A stretch of 64,000 nt of DNA from the NCBI RefSeq assembly GCF_042661605.1, contig NZ_JBHSWJ010000002.1, positions 1,364,001-1,428,000 of the forward strand, read 5' to 3'. The notes beneath the pieces are model-generated. The model was given only the letters and a program-made list of their open reading frames with translations. It did not search any database and had not been told where the DNA came from. The stretch comes from Branchiibius cervicis. GTDB lineage: Bacteria > Actinomycetota > Actinomycetes > Actinomycetales > Dermatophilaceae. The position numbers were made by a program, and so were the translations under genes. This document shows, one piece after another, positions 63,354-64,000 of this stretch (position 1 is its first letter; each line of letters starts with the position of its first letter).

Positions 63354-64000
63354 ATGGGCAACGTGGTGACCCTCCTGGAACGCGCGGCCAACGGATGGCT
63401 GGACCATCTGCGTGTCGAGCGGGGCGTCTCGGTCCACACCTTGCGCGCCTACCGGCGGGATCTGGGCCGGTACGCCGAGTACCTCACCACCCGTGGGGTC
63501 AGCGATCCTGCGGCGGTCGCAGAGCGTGACATCAGCGACTTCCTGGCGGCGCTGCGCGAAGGGGACGCCGACCACCCGCCGCTGGCGCCCAGCAGCGCCG
63601 CGCGGACGCTGGTCGCAGTCCGCGGGTTCCATAAATTCCTGGCGCTGGAAGGCGAGGCGCAGCAGAACGTCGCGGCCGCCGTACAGCCCCTCGTCCGCCC
63701 GCCCGGCTGCCCAAGGCGATCAGCATCGACGACGTCGAACGATTGCTGTCGGCGGCCAGCACCGGCGACACACCCGCCGCGCTGCGCGATCGGGCGCTGC
63801 TGGAGTTGCTCTACGGCGTCGGCGCCCGGGTGAGCGAGGCGACCGGGTTGGACGTCGACGACGTGGACCTCGAGCAGGACCTGGTGCGGGTGTTCGGCAA
63901 GGGCGGCAAGGAGCGGCTGATCCCGTTGGGGCAGTATGCCAAAGAAGCCCTGATCGCCTACCTGGTGCGCTCTCGGCCCGTGCTGGTCGCTGCGGGCAAG
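63354..64000 (+). CDS. xerD: Tyrosine recombinase XerD/XerC, partial (frameshifted in this sequence)
   Basis: The gene runs off the right edge. The N-terminal SAM-like core-binding domain (WLDHLRVERGVSVHTLRAYR, SAARTLVAVRGFHKFLALEG) is followed, after one base missing from CCCC at 63687-63690, by AISIDDVERLLSAASTGD and ALLELLYGVGARVSEATGLD, the catalytic-domain start with the first Arg. GKGGKERLIPLG follows. It should resolve chromosome dimers at dif. PKAIS-DDVERLL favours XerD, but XerC cannot be excluded without the C-terminus. Confidence 0.87.

Overview
The window is high-GC actinobacterial chromosome. It carries phosphatidylinositol mannoside genes (pgsA, an acyltransferase, pimA), deazaflavin (F420)-type enzymes, a maleylpyruvate-isomerase-fold protein of the mycothiol type, and the actinobacterial order thrS - HIT - pgsA - patA - pimA - pdxS - pdxT - yebC - ruvCAB - yajC - secDF - apt - relA. 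Micrococcales is the best guess, but no marker here fixes the genus.

Layout. 0-2.2 kb: start of glgX, a YihY membrane protein, a Gly-Cys-Gly-Val tRNA cluster and a decayed gene. 2.2-6 kb: flavin monooxygenase divergent from an overlapping LysR / deaminase / HAD operon. 6-8.6 kb: two short-chain dehydrogenases and a MarR regulator behind a palindromic operator. 8.6-9.7 kb: small membrane proteins. 9.7-14.2 kb: acyl-CoA synthetase, then a membrane phosphatase-fold protein coupled to a metallo-hydrolase. 14.3-20 kb: RpiR regulator and class II amidotransferase divergent from a glutamine-synthetase-like ligase, an amidohydrolase and an amino-acid permease; this looks like a split FluG / gamma-glutamylation pathway. 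20-25.5 kb: Tat-exported phospholipase-type enzyme, secreted protein, pabB-pabC. 25.5-29.3 kb: loosely packed accessory stretch ending at tRNA-Val(CAC). 29.4-33 kb: TfoX-like protein, three DoxX-family proteins, an F420-type oxidoreductase. 33.5-57 kb: conserved housekeeping block. 57.3-64 kb: Tat protein, M18 aminopeptidase, DUF349 protein, glyoxalase-II-like hydrolase, hisS, membrane protein, start of a Xer recombinase.

The housekeeping genes serve threonyl- and histidyl-tRNA charging, PIM lipid synthesis, pyridoxal phosphate synthesis, Holliday-junction resolution, Sec export, adenine salvage and (p)ppGpp metabolism.

A dominant technical feature is that at least eleven single frameshifts break otherwise normal genes, including hisS, relA (twice), secF, pgsA and the Xer recombinase. 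Nearly all are explained by one base missing from a short G, C, A or T run, which points to consensus errors in the sequence rather than gene decay. These genes are entered as CDS spanning the shift, with the site given.
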